DNA of 53,926 nt, from NCBI GenBank assembly GCA_012026685.1, contig VEOY01000193.1, forward strand, positions 1 to 53,926, given 5' to 3'. The stretch is from Nitrospirota bacterium. GTDB taxonomy: Bacteria > Nitrospirota > Thermodesulfovibrionia > Thermodesulfovibrionales > UBA6898. Under the pieces are notes generated by a model. The model did not search any database, was not told where the DNA came from, and was given only the letters and a program-made list of their open reading frames with translations. Each line of letters opens with the position of its first letter. Position 1 is the first letter of the stretch. Made by a program: the position numbers and the translations under genes. This document shows positions 19,701 through 27,520 of this stretch, one piece after another.

Positions 19701-19935
19701 GACCAAGGCTCTCCAATGTCACCTTCGTGGCCGAATTGACGAACGTGAGGTTGCCGGAAACATCTGTTCCCAGGACCGGGTTCGGATTGAGTTGCGGGAA
19801 CGTAGCCAGATGAGCAAGCCTTTCTTCGGCCGTATCTCGTCCGGTGCCGTCGTTCTCGCGCAGTAAATCACCCGATTCCTTGCGCACCCTGTTCGCAGCG
19901 GTCACGTCGGCATCTGTCTTTTCTTTTTCGTTCAT
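16687..19935 (-). CDS. Multi-PAS/GAF NarX/DegS-type sensor histidine kinase
   Basis: Repeated PAS domains, GAF-like domain, HisKA_3 (LVAREIHDELGQTLTAARIELSLLKK) and HATPase (MLVMTDNGKGI... GVTGMRERARELGG). Confidence 0.93.
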   Translation of the reverse strand: MNEKEKTDADVTAANRVRKESGDLLRENDGTGRDTAEERLAHLATFPQLNPNPVLGTDVSGNLTFVNSATKVTLESLGLSLEDARAFIPPDLPDVIAEWDRQRSLTVNREVTIKDRTFSETICLVPRLNVALIYTHDITERKLAERALRESEQMYRAIGESIDFGTWICAPDGRNIYASESFLKLVGMTQEQCSNFGWGDVLHPDDAERTIAAWKECVRTGGAWDIEHRFRGTDGQWHPILARGVPVRDEEGRVKCWAGINLDIQRLKQTEQALTESEERLRIFVGHAPAAIAMLDNDLRYISASRRWFSDYGLDERDIIGLNHYEVFPDIPERWKETLHRCLAGAVERNDADPWVRADGHTEWVRWEVRPWYKSSNTVGGLVIFSENINDFKAAEDALRKSEEKYRLLFRNMAEGFALYELLFDDGGRPVDWRVLEVNDAYEQHTGISRGKIVGRCISEVFPDAVSQYLPIFARVVADQRAEDFETYVKHTGRWLHVVTFPAGLRRFASTITDITARRQAGEALRKMNDELEARVNERTAQVSIQAKEIGDLYNNAPCGYHSLDGNGVVININDTELQWLGYSRGEVVGIRKFTDFLTPRSRNVFAENFPKFLEQGWIRDLEFEVIRKDGSTFIALLSAAAVCDSEGNFAVSRSTMFDISSRKENERKIIATNDLLKLFSSAPTCDDYLNDAAGLIKKWSRCFCVGICLHNEDGKTSRGAYAGVAREVWEKEVCLFEGKGACRGILNNADTPECHDSSCIACNGMFVCNDSSHVLSPESGLAARTLMERAEELGFLSVAIMPVRYREKMLGSIHLADRRKNAIPRQTTELMELITPLIGEAIFRFSVEESLMVSREQLRNLSLHLLTAREEERTLVAREIHDELGQTLTAARIELSLLKKTLQKKDIAEKKLQSAMDLIDSAVEDVHKICTELRPRMLDHLGLEAAMEWQAKRFSDSAGLNCFLEFPPQHVTLPTVVTIAMFRIFQEALTNVVRHAQATSVFVRLAVEEDTIMLVMTDNGKGISPQDIAKMTSFGVTGMRERARELGGDCVFTSDNSKGTTVTVTIPLGKGRAHVQNSDSR

Positions 19936-20027
19936 TGCAGGGAATGTATCCCAAAAATCAGCCGCAACCGGGCCTCTTATGGGCTATTCATAGTATATAC
20001 CAAAAAAACATCCGGAAAAGTCCCTGT

Positions 20028-20055
20028 CAGGGAATGCTGACATCGGCATTCCCTG
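20028..20055. promoter_or_regulatory. Perfect 10-bp inverted repeat in the divergent intergenic region
   Basis: CAGGGAATGC-tgacatcg-GCATTCCCTG, with a further CAGGGAATG at about 19939. Confidence 0.5.
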
Positions 20056-20074
20056 TAACTGACGAAAAAAATAG

Positions 20075-20599
20075 GTGAATCTGATTGTTTCTTCGATCTC
20101 CGGAAATCAGAATAGTAGTGGATGCTTAGATTGGATGGTAACGGTCAGGGTCATGAAGGGATCTGAAGAGAAGGGCTTATTTGCCGCGGACTACGCGGAC
20201 CTCTTCGGGTTCCTGATGGACCAGTGCTGCCTGCCCCGGGAAAGCATGGTTTTCGTGGAGGATATCGCATCATGGTGCAAAGGAAAAGGTATCCCCGAAT
20301 CCGATGCTGAAAGGCCATTCAGATTTATCACCTTTCGCTCGGGTGAATGCAACATGCTGATTCGGAAGCATATTTCCGACAAAGTCGTATCTCAGCGCAT
20401 AAATGCCCTGGGCATCAGAAACCAGTTGCAAGACAATCGTTCGGACATCGCAGGAAGACTGAATGCCGATAAAAAAAGGCTTGCCTTCCTTTTCCTGATC
20501 GAATATGCCGCGAGTCTGCCGGAAACAGGGAACGATGAACTGTTGACCGATGCGTGGGCATTTAAAGAAATGGAGCGCATGAGATTCTTTGCAGAATAA
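20075..20599 (+). CDS. Hypothetical protein (start uncertain; MKGSEEKG at 20153 possible)
   Basis: Long ORF preceding copy B of the small protein family on the same strand. Confidence 0.55.
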   Translation: MNLIVSSISGNQNSSGCLDWMVTVRVMKGSEEKGLFAADYADLFGFLMDQCCLPRESMVFVEDIASWCKGKGIPESDAERPFRFITFRSGECNMLIRKHISDKVVSQRINALGIRNQLQDNRSDIAGRLNADKKRLAFLFLIEYAASLPETGNDELLTDAWAFKEMERMRFFAE

Positions 20600-20654
20600 A
20601 CCGGCAGCGCATGGAGATAATGAAATTATGTCAGCAAGAGTGGGAGAAACGTGT

Positions 20655-20909
20655 ATGGCGTATTCCGTCAGTGCATTAAGAAACAGACTGAAAGAACTAT
20701 ATCCTGAGCTTCAAGAGCAAGGCGTATCGCTCTCGCTGAATTTCGACAGTGAGTCGCAGGGATACAGTCTCACATTGTCAAAAGGGAACAAAATGCTATT
20801 GACGCATATTGACAAGACAGATGCAGAATCCTGCATGGGCGGTGTTAGATATGCGTATCTTGATGCCGTAGTCGAGCGGTTTGTCAATAAGTTTGTATTT
20901 GGAGATTGA
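20655..20909 (+). CDS. Small conserved protein of unknown function (copy B of the THxDKxDAxxCM family)
   Basis: MAYSVSALRNRLKELYPELQEQGVSLSLNF...LLTHIDKTDAESCMGGVRYAYLDAV; paralogous to 13356-13619. Confidence 0.75.
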   Translation: MAYSVSALRNRLKELYPELQEQGVSLSLNFDSESQGYSLTLSKGNKMLLTHIDKTDAESCMGGVRYAYLDAVVERFVNKFVFGD

Positions 20910-20970
20910 ACCCTGAATAGGACTGCATGGTCACAACACTGCCAGCACGGCTGTTTGCAGTTCATCATAG

Positions 20971-22332
20971 GTGATACGGATGAAAAATCATTCTGAGGGC
21001 GAACTCGTCGATAACAAGATCGTATCAACATGGATGATCTGGGGTTTTTTCTGGGCCATATTCGCACCTGCCATAGGCATCCTTCTCTCCCTGAAATTCA
21101 ACTACCCTGATCTCCTGAGCACACAGTACAGTCATTTCGGGAGGCTCAGGCCGGTCCATGTCAACGGCGTCATCTTCGGCGTCTTTTCAACGATCTTCCT
21201 CGGCCTTGTCTATTACATGGTACCGAAGCTGACCGGCGTGCGCATGTACCGCGAAGCATGGTCGAAGTATGCTGTGTGGCTCTGGAACGGCACACTCCTC
21301 GTTGCACTGCTCTCGGTCCTGTTCGGATACAACAAGGGCCTCGAAGTGGCCGAACTGCCCAACCCTCTGCCCCTTGGACTGATTGCCTCCCTCGCCATTA
21401 TAGGGGTCCAGGTCTTCATGAGCATTGCGCGGCGGAATGAAGAGAAGATCTACGTCTCCCTCTGGTATATCATTGCGGCTCTCGTATGGACAGGAATAAA
21501 CCTTGTCTACGGGAACTTCGTCGTTCCCTATGCCGCGCCCGGCGTGAACAATGCTGCGCTCCACGGCCTCTTCCTGCACTATGTCGTGGGCCTCTGGATC
21601 ACGCCGGCAGGACTGTCAGTCGTTTATTTTTTCCTGCCGGTTGCGGCGAGGAGCCCCCTGTACAGCCACAAACTGTCCCTTGTCGGATTTTGGTCTCTCG
21701 CGTTCTTCTATCCGTTTGTCGGTATACACCACTACCTCTTCAGCCCCATACCTGCATGGACGCAGACAGTGGCGATCGTTGCCAGCGTCATGCTCATTAT
21801 ACCGGTCTGGACAGTGGTGGTGAATTTCTTTGGGACCCTCAGGGGCAACTGGTCAAAATTTCATGATGACTTCACGGTAAAGCTCATCATCTTCGGCGCT
21901 GTCATGTACTTTATCGGCAGCACGCAGGGCTCTGTCGAGGCGCTGAGAAGTGTCCAGAAGCCGACACACTTCACCGATTTTGTCATAGCACACTCTCATG
22001 CGACCGTCTTTGGCGGCTATGTCATCTGGGTCCTCTCTGCGTGCTACTACGTATGGCCGAGAGTCACCGGAGCAGTGTTCCATGAATCGATCGCGAAAAC
22101 AAGCACCTGGATGATCATGCTCGGCATCTCCGGCATGGTCTTCATCCTTACGCTTCAGGGACTCATCCAGGGGACAGTGCTGATGGAAGGTGCGGAGTTT
22201 GTCGACAGCATAGTTTCCATGAAGCCGTACTGGCTGCTGAGAACACTTGCCGGCATCACGATGGACATAGGGATAGCCCTTGTGGGCGTAAATCTTCTCA
22301 TGGGGCAGAGGAAGACAGGGATTGAACCATGA
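20971..22332 (+). CDS. ccoN: cbb3-type cytochrome c oxidase subunit I
   Basis: Multi-TM; FGRLRPVHVNGVIFG, FLHYVVGLWITPAG, GIHHYLFSPIPAW, IAHSHATVFGG haem/CuB histidine regions. Confidence 0.9.
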   Translation: MIRMKNHSEGELVDNKIVSTWMIWGFFWAIFAPAIGILLSLKFNYPDLLSTQYSHFGRLRPVHVNGVIFGVFSTIFLGLVYYMVPKLTGVRMYREAWSKYAVWLWNGTLLVALLSVLFGYNKGLEVAELPNPLPLGLIASLAIIGVQVFMSIARRNEEKIYVSLWYIIAALVWTGINLVYGNFVVPYAAPGVNNAALHGLFLHYVVGLWITPAGLSVVYFFLPVAARSPLYSHKLSLVGFWSLAFFYPFVGIHHYLFSPIPAWTQTVAIVASVMLIIPVWTVVVNFFGTLRGNWSKFHDDFTVKLIIFGAVMYFIGSTQGSVEALRSVQKPTHFTDFVIAHSHATVFGGYVIWVLSACYYVWPRVTGAVFHESIAKTSTWMIMLGISGMVFILTLQGLIQGTVLMEGAEFVDSIVSMKPYWLLRTLAGITMDIGIALVGVNLLMGQRKTGIEP

Positions 22333-23612
22333 AAAGTGCCAGAGTTATTGCGCTCATAGCTGGTTTCGGCTTCCTTTTCCTCGCCCTTGCAGTGCAGGGT
22401 ATCTTCCCGTACGTGATGAAGGAGGCGGGGCCGAAAACGGTCACCAGAACGGTCAGAACGGAAGTGGGCGAACTTACAGCGATCGGGTCTGCAGCCCGGC
22501 CATATACAGCGCTCGAAGCACAGGGGCGGGCTATTTATATCCGCGAAGGCTGCTGGTACTGTCACTCCATGTACCTGAGGCCTGTTGCGGGCGAGGACCG
22601 GCGGTGGGGACCTGTCGCGGAATTCGGCGAATATACCCATGACCTGCCGCATCTTTTCGGCACGAGAAGGATCGGCCCGGACCTTACCCGTGTCGGCGGC
22701 AAATACGGCGATGACTGGCATGCTGCGCATTACTTCGATCCCCGGATGGTGGTCCCTGACTCCGTGATGCCGCGGTTCACCTGGCTGTTCACCAAAGATG
22801 CCGCAAGCGGCAAACAGGTTCTCAACGAAGAAGGGAAAGCTCTGGTGGCATTTATCCAGAACATTGGGATGAGCAGGGGCAAATGGCGGGATTCCTTCCC
22901 GTACCAGATCCTGGCGACCGGCGCATCATCCATTCAGACTGAGGTGTCGCTGTCTCACGGTAAGGCCGTGTACCTGCGCCGCTGCGTGGGATGCCACGGG
23001 GAAAAGGGAGATGGAAAAGGGAGCGCCGTTTCACTTGTGCTGTTCAGGGTAGCGCAGCCCCGCGACTTCACGACCGGTGCTTTCAAATTCAGGACAACCC
23101 CTTCAGGCTCGGTGCCGCTGGACTCCGACCTTTTCAGGACCATATCGGTCGGCATCAGGGGTTCGGCAATGCCACCGTGGTTCAACCTGCCTGAAGAAGA
23201 CCGCAGGGATGTCATCCAGTATATCAAGACCTTTTCCCGTGATTTTGAGGAATTTCCTCCCGGGCCTCCGATCGAGATCCCTCGTCCCCCAAAACCGACT
23301 CCGGACCTGATATCCCGGGGCAAAAAGGTCTTCGAAGAGATGCAATGCAAGGAGTGTCATGGAGCTGAAGGAAGAGGAGACGGCCCCAGCTCGAACACGC
23401 TCAAAGACGATTTCGGCAACAGGATACCTCCTGCCAACTTTACCACCGGGATCTTCAAGAGCGGGCCGCGGCCCGAGGACATATTCAGAACCTTCATGAC
23501 CGGCCTGAACGGCACGCCCATGCCGTCATTCAAGGACGCATTCACATCGCCTGACGACGGGTGGGCGATAACCTTTTACGTCCTCAGCCTTTCGGCAGAC
23601 AGGGGAAAATGA
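22329..23612 (+). CDS. ccoO: CcoO-type subunit fused to two cytochrome c domains (CcoO-CcoP-like)
   Basis: N-terminal TM; REGCWYCHSMYLRPV...RRIGPDLTRVGGKYGDDWHAAHYFDPR; then CVGCHGEKGDGKG and CKECHGAEGRGDG. Confidence 0.9.
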   Translation: MKSARVIALIAGFGFLFLALAVQGIFPYVMKEAGPKTVTRTVRTEVGELTAIGSAARPYTALEAQGRAIYIREGCWYCHSMYLRPVAGEDRRWGPVAEFGEYTHDLPHLFGTRRIGPDLTRVGGKYGDDWHAAHYFDPRMVVPDSVMPRFTWLFTKDAASGKQVLNEEGKALVAFIQNIGMSRGKWRDSFPYQILATGASSIQTEVSLSHGKAVYLRRCVGCHGEKGDGKGSAVSLVLFRVAQPRDFTTGAFKFRTTPSGSVPLDSDLFRTISVGIRGSAMPPWFNLPEEDRRDVIQYIKTFSRDFEEFPPGPPIEIPRPPKPTPDLISRGKKVFEEMQCKECHGAEGRGDGPSSNTLKDDFGNRIPPANFTTGIFKSGPRPEDIFRTFMTGLNGTPMPSFKDAFTSPDDGWAITFYVLSLSADRGK

Positions 23613-23809
23613 TGGCAACCCCGATATTGTTCGGATTTTTTGTTTCCCTCGGTATGGCTCTTGGCGCATTTGCCTTTTTCCTCTGGGCAATCATGGCCGG
23701 CCAAATGGAAGACACCGAGGACCTGAAGTACCGGATACTCCAGAGAGAGGAGGAGGAGGATACCAACAGGACAGGACGCCGCATACCGACAACGGGCGTT
23801 CCATCATAA
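23609..23809 (+). CDS. Small single-TM protein, CcoS-like candidate
   Basis: MMATPILFGFFVSLGMALGAFAFFLWAIMAGQMEDTEDLKYRILQ; starts within the ccoO stop region. Confidence 0.65.
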   Translation: MMATPILFGFFVSLGMALGAFAFFLWAIMAGQMEDTEDLKYRILQREEEEDTNRTGRRIPTTGVPS

Positions 23810-23828
23810 AACAAGGAGGGACTGAACT

Positions 23829-24551
23829 ATGAACAAACTGCTCCGCGGATTCGCTGTTTCATTCCTGTGTGTCGTATTTTTTGCCGGTGTTCCCGCAGCG
23901 GACGCTTATGAGGAAGGGGCTGTATCCAATAGCGGAACGATCAAAGGGAAGGTAAGCTTTCATGGCGAAATCCCGATGAGAAAGGTGATCCCAACCAAAG
24001 ACACGGAGGTCTGCGGCGGCATCCGGGAGGATCCTCTGATCGCCATGGGGTCCGGCAACGGGGTTACGGACGCGATCGTCTATATCAAGGAAATGCAGAA
24101 GGGCAAAAAATGGGTAAAACCCGCGAAATCGCCTGTTCTGGACAACAAAAACTGCAGGTTCCACCCGCCGGTACAGGTGATACCTGTCGGAATGAACGTG
24201 GCCATCCACAACTCAGACCCGGTCCTGCACAATACCCACGGTTTCCTGATCAAATCCACGATGTTCAACGTAGCAATGCCGAAACAGGGCATGCAGGTGG
24301 AACGTCCGCTCGCCAGGCCGGGTATAATCCGCGTCGAATGCGATTCCCACGGCTGGATGCGGGGATGGATCTATGTCGCAGACAACCCGTACTATGCGAT
24401 GACCGGCAAGGATGGGACCTTCACGATCAGCGATGTCCCTCCGGGGAACTATACCCTGGTCATATGGCAGGAGTATATGGGCAGCAAGGAAATGCCGGTC
24501 ACGGTCAAGGCAAGAGAAACGGTGAATGTGCCGTTTGAGGTACCGAAATGA
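23829..24551 (+). CDS. Secreted cupredoxin-like / carboxypeptidase-regulatory-like protein
   Basis: Signal peptide; VAIHNSDPVLHNTHGF ... VECDSHGWMRGWIYVADNPYYAMTGKDGTFTISDVPPGNYTL. Confidence 0.75.
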   Translation: MNKLLRGFAVSFLCVVFFAGVPAADAYEEGAVSNSGTIKGKVSFHGEIPMRKVIPTKDTEVCGGIREDPLIAMGSGNGVTDAIVYIKEMQKGKKWVKPAKSPVLDNKNCRFHPPVQVIPVGMNVAIHNSDPVLHNTHGFLIKSTMFNVAMPKQGMQVERPLARPGIIRVECDSHGWMRGWIYVADNPYYAMTGKDGTFTISDVPPGNYTLVIWQEYMGSKEMPVTVKARETVNVPFEVPK

Positions 24552-24590
24552 TCATCTTCCGTAGTTTGTATTGATTAATGAAAGGAGGAA

Positions 24591-25700
24591 ATGATGAGCA
24601 GAGACAGAAGAGAATGGAAGACCAGGGACAGGGAAAGGGAGGGATCAGGGACAGTACCGGGAATGTCCCGCCGCACCTTTATCAGTGGGGCCCTCGCCGC
24701 TGGCGCGGCTGCAATAGGTCATGGGCTGATCCCCGGCATCAGCATCATTGATCTTGCATACGGGGCAGAGAGTTTCAGCTTCGCATGGATCTCGGATACC
24801 CATCTGTACCCCAAGACCCTGAATACGCGGTTCGTCGAAAAGGCGGAACGGGCAATCAATGACGTGAAGAACATGAAGCCGGCGCCTGACTTTCTGATCT
24901 TCGGAGGAGACCTCGCCCAGCTTGGCGACCCCAAAGAGCTGCAGCTCGGCGCAGAGCTTCTGGATCAGATCTCCATCAAAAAACATTTTATCCCGGGGGA
25001 ACATGACTGGTACCTCGATATGGGCGAAACCTGGGGAAAGATGTTCGGCAAGCCCCCCTGGACCTTTGACCACAAAGGGATACGATTCATTGGCCTCGAT
25101 ACGGTCAGCCGCGGCCCTGATTACTGGACAGCAAAGAAGATGACCCCTGCAGAGCGGATGGGACACATGGCTACCCTGGACGGATCGGTTGCCGGTCCAT
25201 GGGCAGGACTCGGCCCCGAGCAGCTTCAGTGGATGGCTGCCACCCTGTCCAATTGGCCGAAGGACAAACCGGTGATCGTGTTCAGTCACAATCCCTTGTA
25301 CGAATATTATCCGCCGTGGAATTTCTGGGTACGCGACTGGCGCCAGGTCCACGAGATTCTCAGACCTTATCAGCATGTGACGAACATCCATGGACACACC
25401 CACCAGGTCCTTTACAACGAGATCGGCAGCATGCGGTCCATCGGCATGCTGGCCACGTCATGGACCTGGCCTTATCCGCCCGAGGGTGTGCCGGTACTGA
25501 CTATCCCCATGGTCCGCGTGGACCCCGGTGACCAGTTCGATGGCGTCGGATGGGGAAAGATAAATGTGCCATCGTCAGGCAAGGTCGCTTACGAATACAT
25601 GATGTGGCGCAAGGATGTCTATGCCCAGTCGCAGGTCGACTCAGGAACCGGCGACAACGACAACCAGGTACTGAGTCCGCGGGTCGCTGACCGACCATAA
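24591..25700 (+). CDS. Tat-exported metallophosphoesterase
   Basis: Tat signal SRRTFISGALAAGAAA; DTH, GGDLAQLG, GEHDW, FSHNPL and GHTHQ metallophosphoesterase motifs. Confidence 0.88.
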   Translation: MMSRDRREWKTRDREREGSGTVPGMSRRTFISGALAAGAAAIGHGLIPGISIIDLAYGAESFSFAWISDTHLYPKTLNTRFVEKAERAINDVKNMKPAPDFLIFGGDLAQLGDPKELQLGAELLDQISIKKHFIPGEHDWYLDMGETWGKMFGKPPWTFDHKGIRFIGLDTVSRGPDYWTAKKMTPAERMGHMATLDGSVAGPWAGLGPEQLQWMAATLSNWPKDKPVIVFSHNPLYEYYPPWNFWVRDWRQVHEILRPYQHVTNIHGHTHQVLYNEIGSMRSIGMLATSWTWPYPPEGVPVLTIPMVRVDPGDQFDGVGWGKINVPSSGKVAYEYMMWRKDVYAQSQVDSGTGDNDNQVLSPRVADRP

Positions 25701-25719
25701 CATACAGGAGGAGGATATT

Positions 25720-26181
25720 ATGAATTCGCAACGTTTTCGCACGCTTATCATCCTGGCAGTCGCTGTTGTTTTCGTCATGTCCCTGCCGGTCGTGACCCAG
25801 CAGGCCCAGGCCCACAAGGCAAAGCATTCACCGGAGCAGCTGAAGGCCTTTGAAGATCTGTTCATGGAGCAGGTAAGGATCGGCGACCTGCTCTTCCACG
25901 GAGACGCAGCAACAGAAAAGAAGATGGGGACCAATCTCTCAAAAACCGGCATGGCCTGCGCCATGTGTCATCCCTTTGCTTCCGACACGCATCCCTACGA
26001 GTTCCCCAAGTTCCAGGAGCAGATCAACAAATTCTCGACGCTCCGCGATATGATCAACTGGTGCATCGAAAAACCGAATGAAGGTGAGAAACTCGACCCT
26101 GACTCGGACGCGATGAAAGCCCTTGAGGCGTATATTTATTGGTCAAACCGGGGCAGCAAACTTGCGCCCGGTACGCACTGA
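25720..26181 (+). CDS. Secreted monohaem c-type cytochrome
   Basis: Signal peptide; CAMCHPFASDTHPYEFPKFQEQINKFSTLRDMINWCIEK. Confidence 0.82.
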   Translation: MNSQRFRTLIILAVAVVFVMSLPVVTQQAQAHKAKHSPEQLKAFEDLFMEQVRIGDLLFHGDAATEKKMGTNLSKTGMACAMCHPFASDTHPYEFPKFQEQINKFSTLRDMINWCIEKPNEGEKLDPDSDAMKALEAYIYWSNRGSKLAPGTH

Positions 26182-26265
26182 CCTGACGGATCAGTCGATC
26201 GGACGCCTGCGCGGCATCGGTTATCCCGGCCGGAGGCGTCCGGTCGTTGCCAGCAAGAAGATGTG

Positions 26266-26418
26266 ATGAAACCCTCGCAGAAAATAACATACGGACCAGG
26301 TATCGAATCATACGAAGGAGCGCTCCCTGCGTGGCTGATCGCCCTTTCGGTCTGCCTTGTTCTCTGGGGCGTCTACTATCTGACGGCCTATTGGAACGGG
26401 CCGGTGTCCGGCCCCTGA
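26266..26418 (+). CDS. 50-aa single-TM protein resembling a stand-alone CcoP/FixP N-terminal segment (not in ORF track)
   Basis: ATG...TGA gives MKPSQKITYGPGIESYEGALPAWLIALSVCLVLWGVYYLTAYWNGPVSGP; FixP_N-like (G-I-E-x-Y-x-x-x-L-P-x-W). Confidence 0.65.
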   Translation: MKPSQKITYGPGIESYEGALPAWLIALSVCLVLWGVYYLTAYWNGPVSGP

Positions 26419-26435
26419 TGCTGACGCCCGCACCC

Positions 26436-26936
26436 ATGAAGAAAGCGGTAATATGCACCTGTGTCGCTGCTATTGTCATGGCAGCCGGAGTCGGCGCCCG
26501 CGCCGGAGAGCCGTCTCCGTGCGATATACATGAGTTCGGCCTCGATGCCGGCAAGTTCTACCTTTACCTTACGCAGGATACCCCATACACGGGATGGCAA
26601 CTCTGGCCGGGCAGCAGTACCATGCATAAGGCGGACAGTCCGCACGGTCCCCTCGTCACAACTTACGTGAACCCGCCAGCCTATGAATCACTGGCAACAG
26701 GTCATGAACTGAAGGCCGGTTCGCTCATTGTGATGGAAAACTACGGACTGGATGGAGACCTCAGGGGCTTGTCGGTTCGCCTCAAGATCAAGGACTATTA
26801 TCCGGCCGGCAATGACTGGTACTGGCTTCAGTATGACGGTAAGGGAGAAGCCACACGTGAGGGGAAAGGACATGAATGCCTGCGCTGTCATGCCAGGGAA
26901 AAGGGAAACGGTGAGACCGGCGCTGCACCACGGTAG
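26436..26936 (+). CDS. Secreted monohaem cytochrome, cytochrome P460-like
   Basis: Signal peptide, YTGWQLWPG...GSLIVMENYG...DWYWLQYDGKG...HECLRCHAREKG. Confidence 0.7.
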   Translation: MKKAVICTCVAAIVMAAGVGARAGEPSPCDIHEFGLDAGKFYLYLTQDTPYTGWQLWPGSSTMHKADSPHGPLVTTYVNPPAYESLATGHELKAGSLIVMENYGLDGDLRGLSVRLKIKDYYPAGNDWYWLQYDGKGEATREGKGHECLRCHAREKGNGETGAAPR

Positions 26937-26965
26937 GCTTTGCGCTGCCCTCCAGGGAGAACAAG

Positions 26966-27487
26966 TCACTGCAGCAGGAGTTCTGTTATCTTCTTTAAGA
27001 TCATGGCCGGCAGCAGATCCCTGTTTTCCATCGTCACCTCGTGGATTTCGATGTCTGCCCTGTTCCTGATCCCCTCGATAAATTCGTCTCCGCCGAAGGT
27101 AATGGTGCCGACAACAACATTGCATGATTCAAGCGCTCTGAGCGCTGCATGCCTGAATGCTTCGGAGAAGCATTCCATCTTGCCGATCTCGTCAAGGATT
27201 ATGACATTTCCGGCAGCTGGTGCGATTGCCGGCACGGCAATGGCCTCAATATTTCCGATGCTCACTCCGTACCGCCTGATATGGAAATCTGATTTCTGGT
27301 CCTGATGGGCAAGGTAGCCTTGTCTGCCATCAAGGGTCTTCATAAGAAAGCCCGTCCTCTTGCCCGCAGCTCTCTCTTCCTCGGTATAGAATCCGTTGGC
27401 AGGGGATGTGAGACCGCTGATCACCTTTTTGATAACCGTAGTCTTCCCGGCAGAAGGTGCTCCGGTCAGGAAAATGTTCTTCTTCAT
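26966..27487 (-). CDS. THEP1-family nucleoside-triphosphatase
   Basis: NIFLTGAPSAGKTTVIKKVISGL; NVIILDEIGKMECFSEAF. Confidence 0.9.
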   Translation of the reverse strand: MKKNIFLTGAPSAGKTTVIKKVISGLTSPANGFYTEEERAAGKRTGFLMKTLDGRQGYLAHQDQKSDFHIRRYGVSIGNIEAIAVPAIAPAAGNVIILDEIGKMECFSEAFRHAALRALESCNVVVGTITFGGDEFIEGIRNRADIEIHEVTMENRDLLPAMILKKITELLLQ

Positions 27488-27520
27488 TATCGGACCATAT
27501 ACGCCCAGCACATAGCAGTC

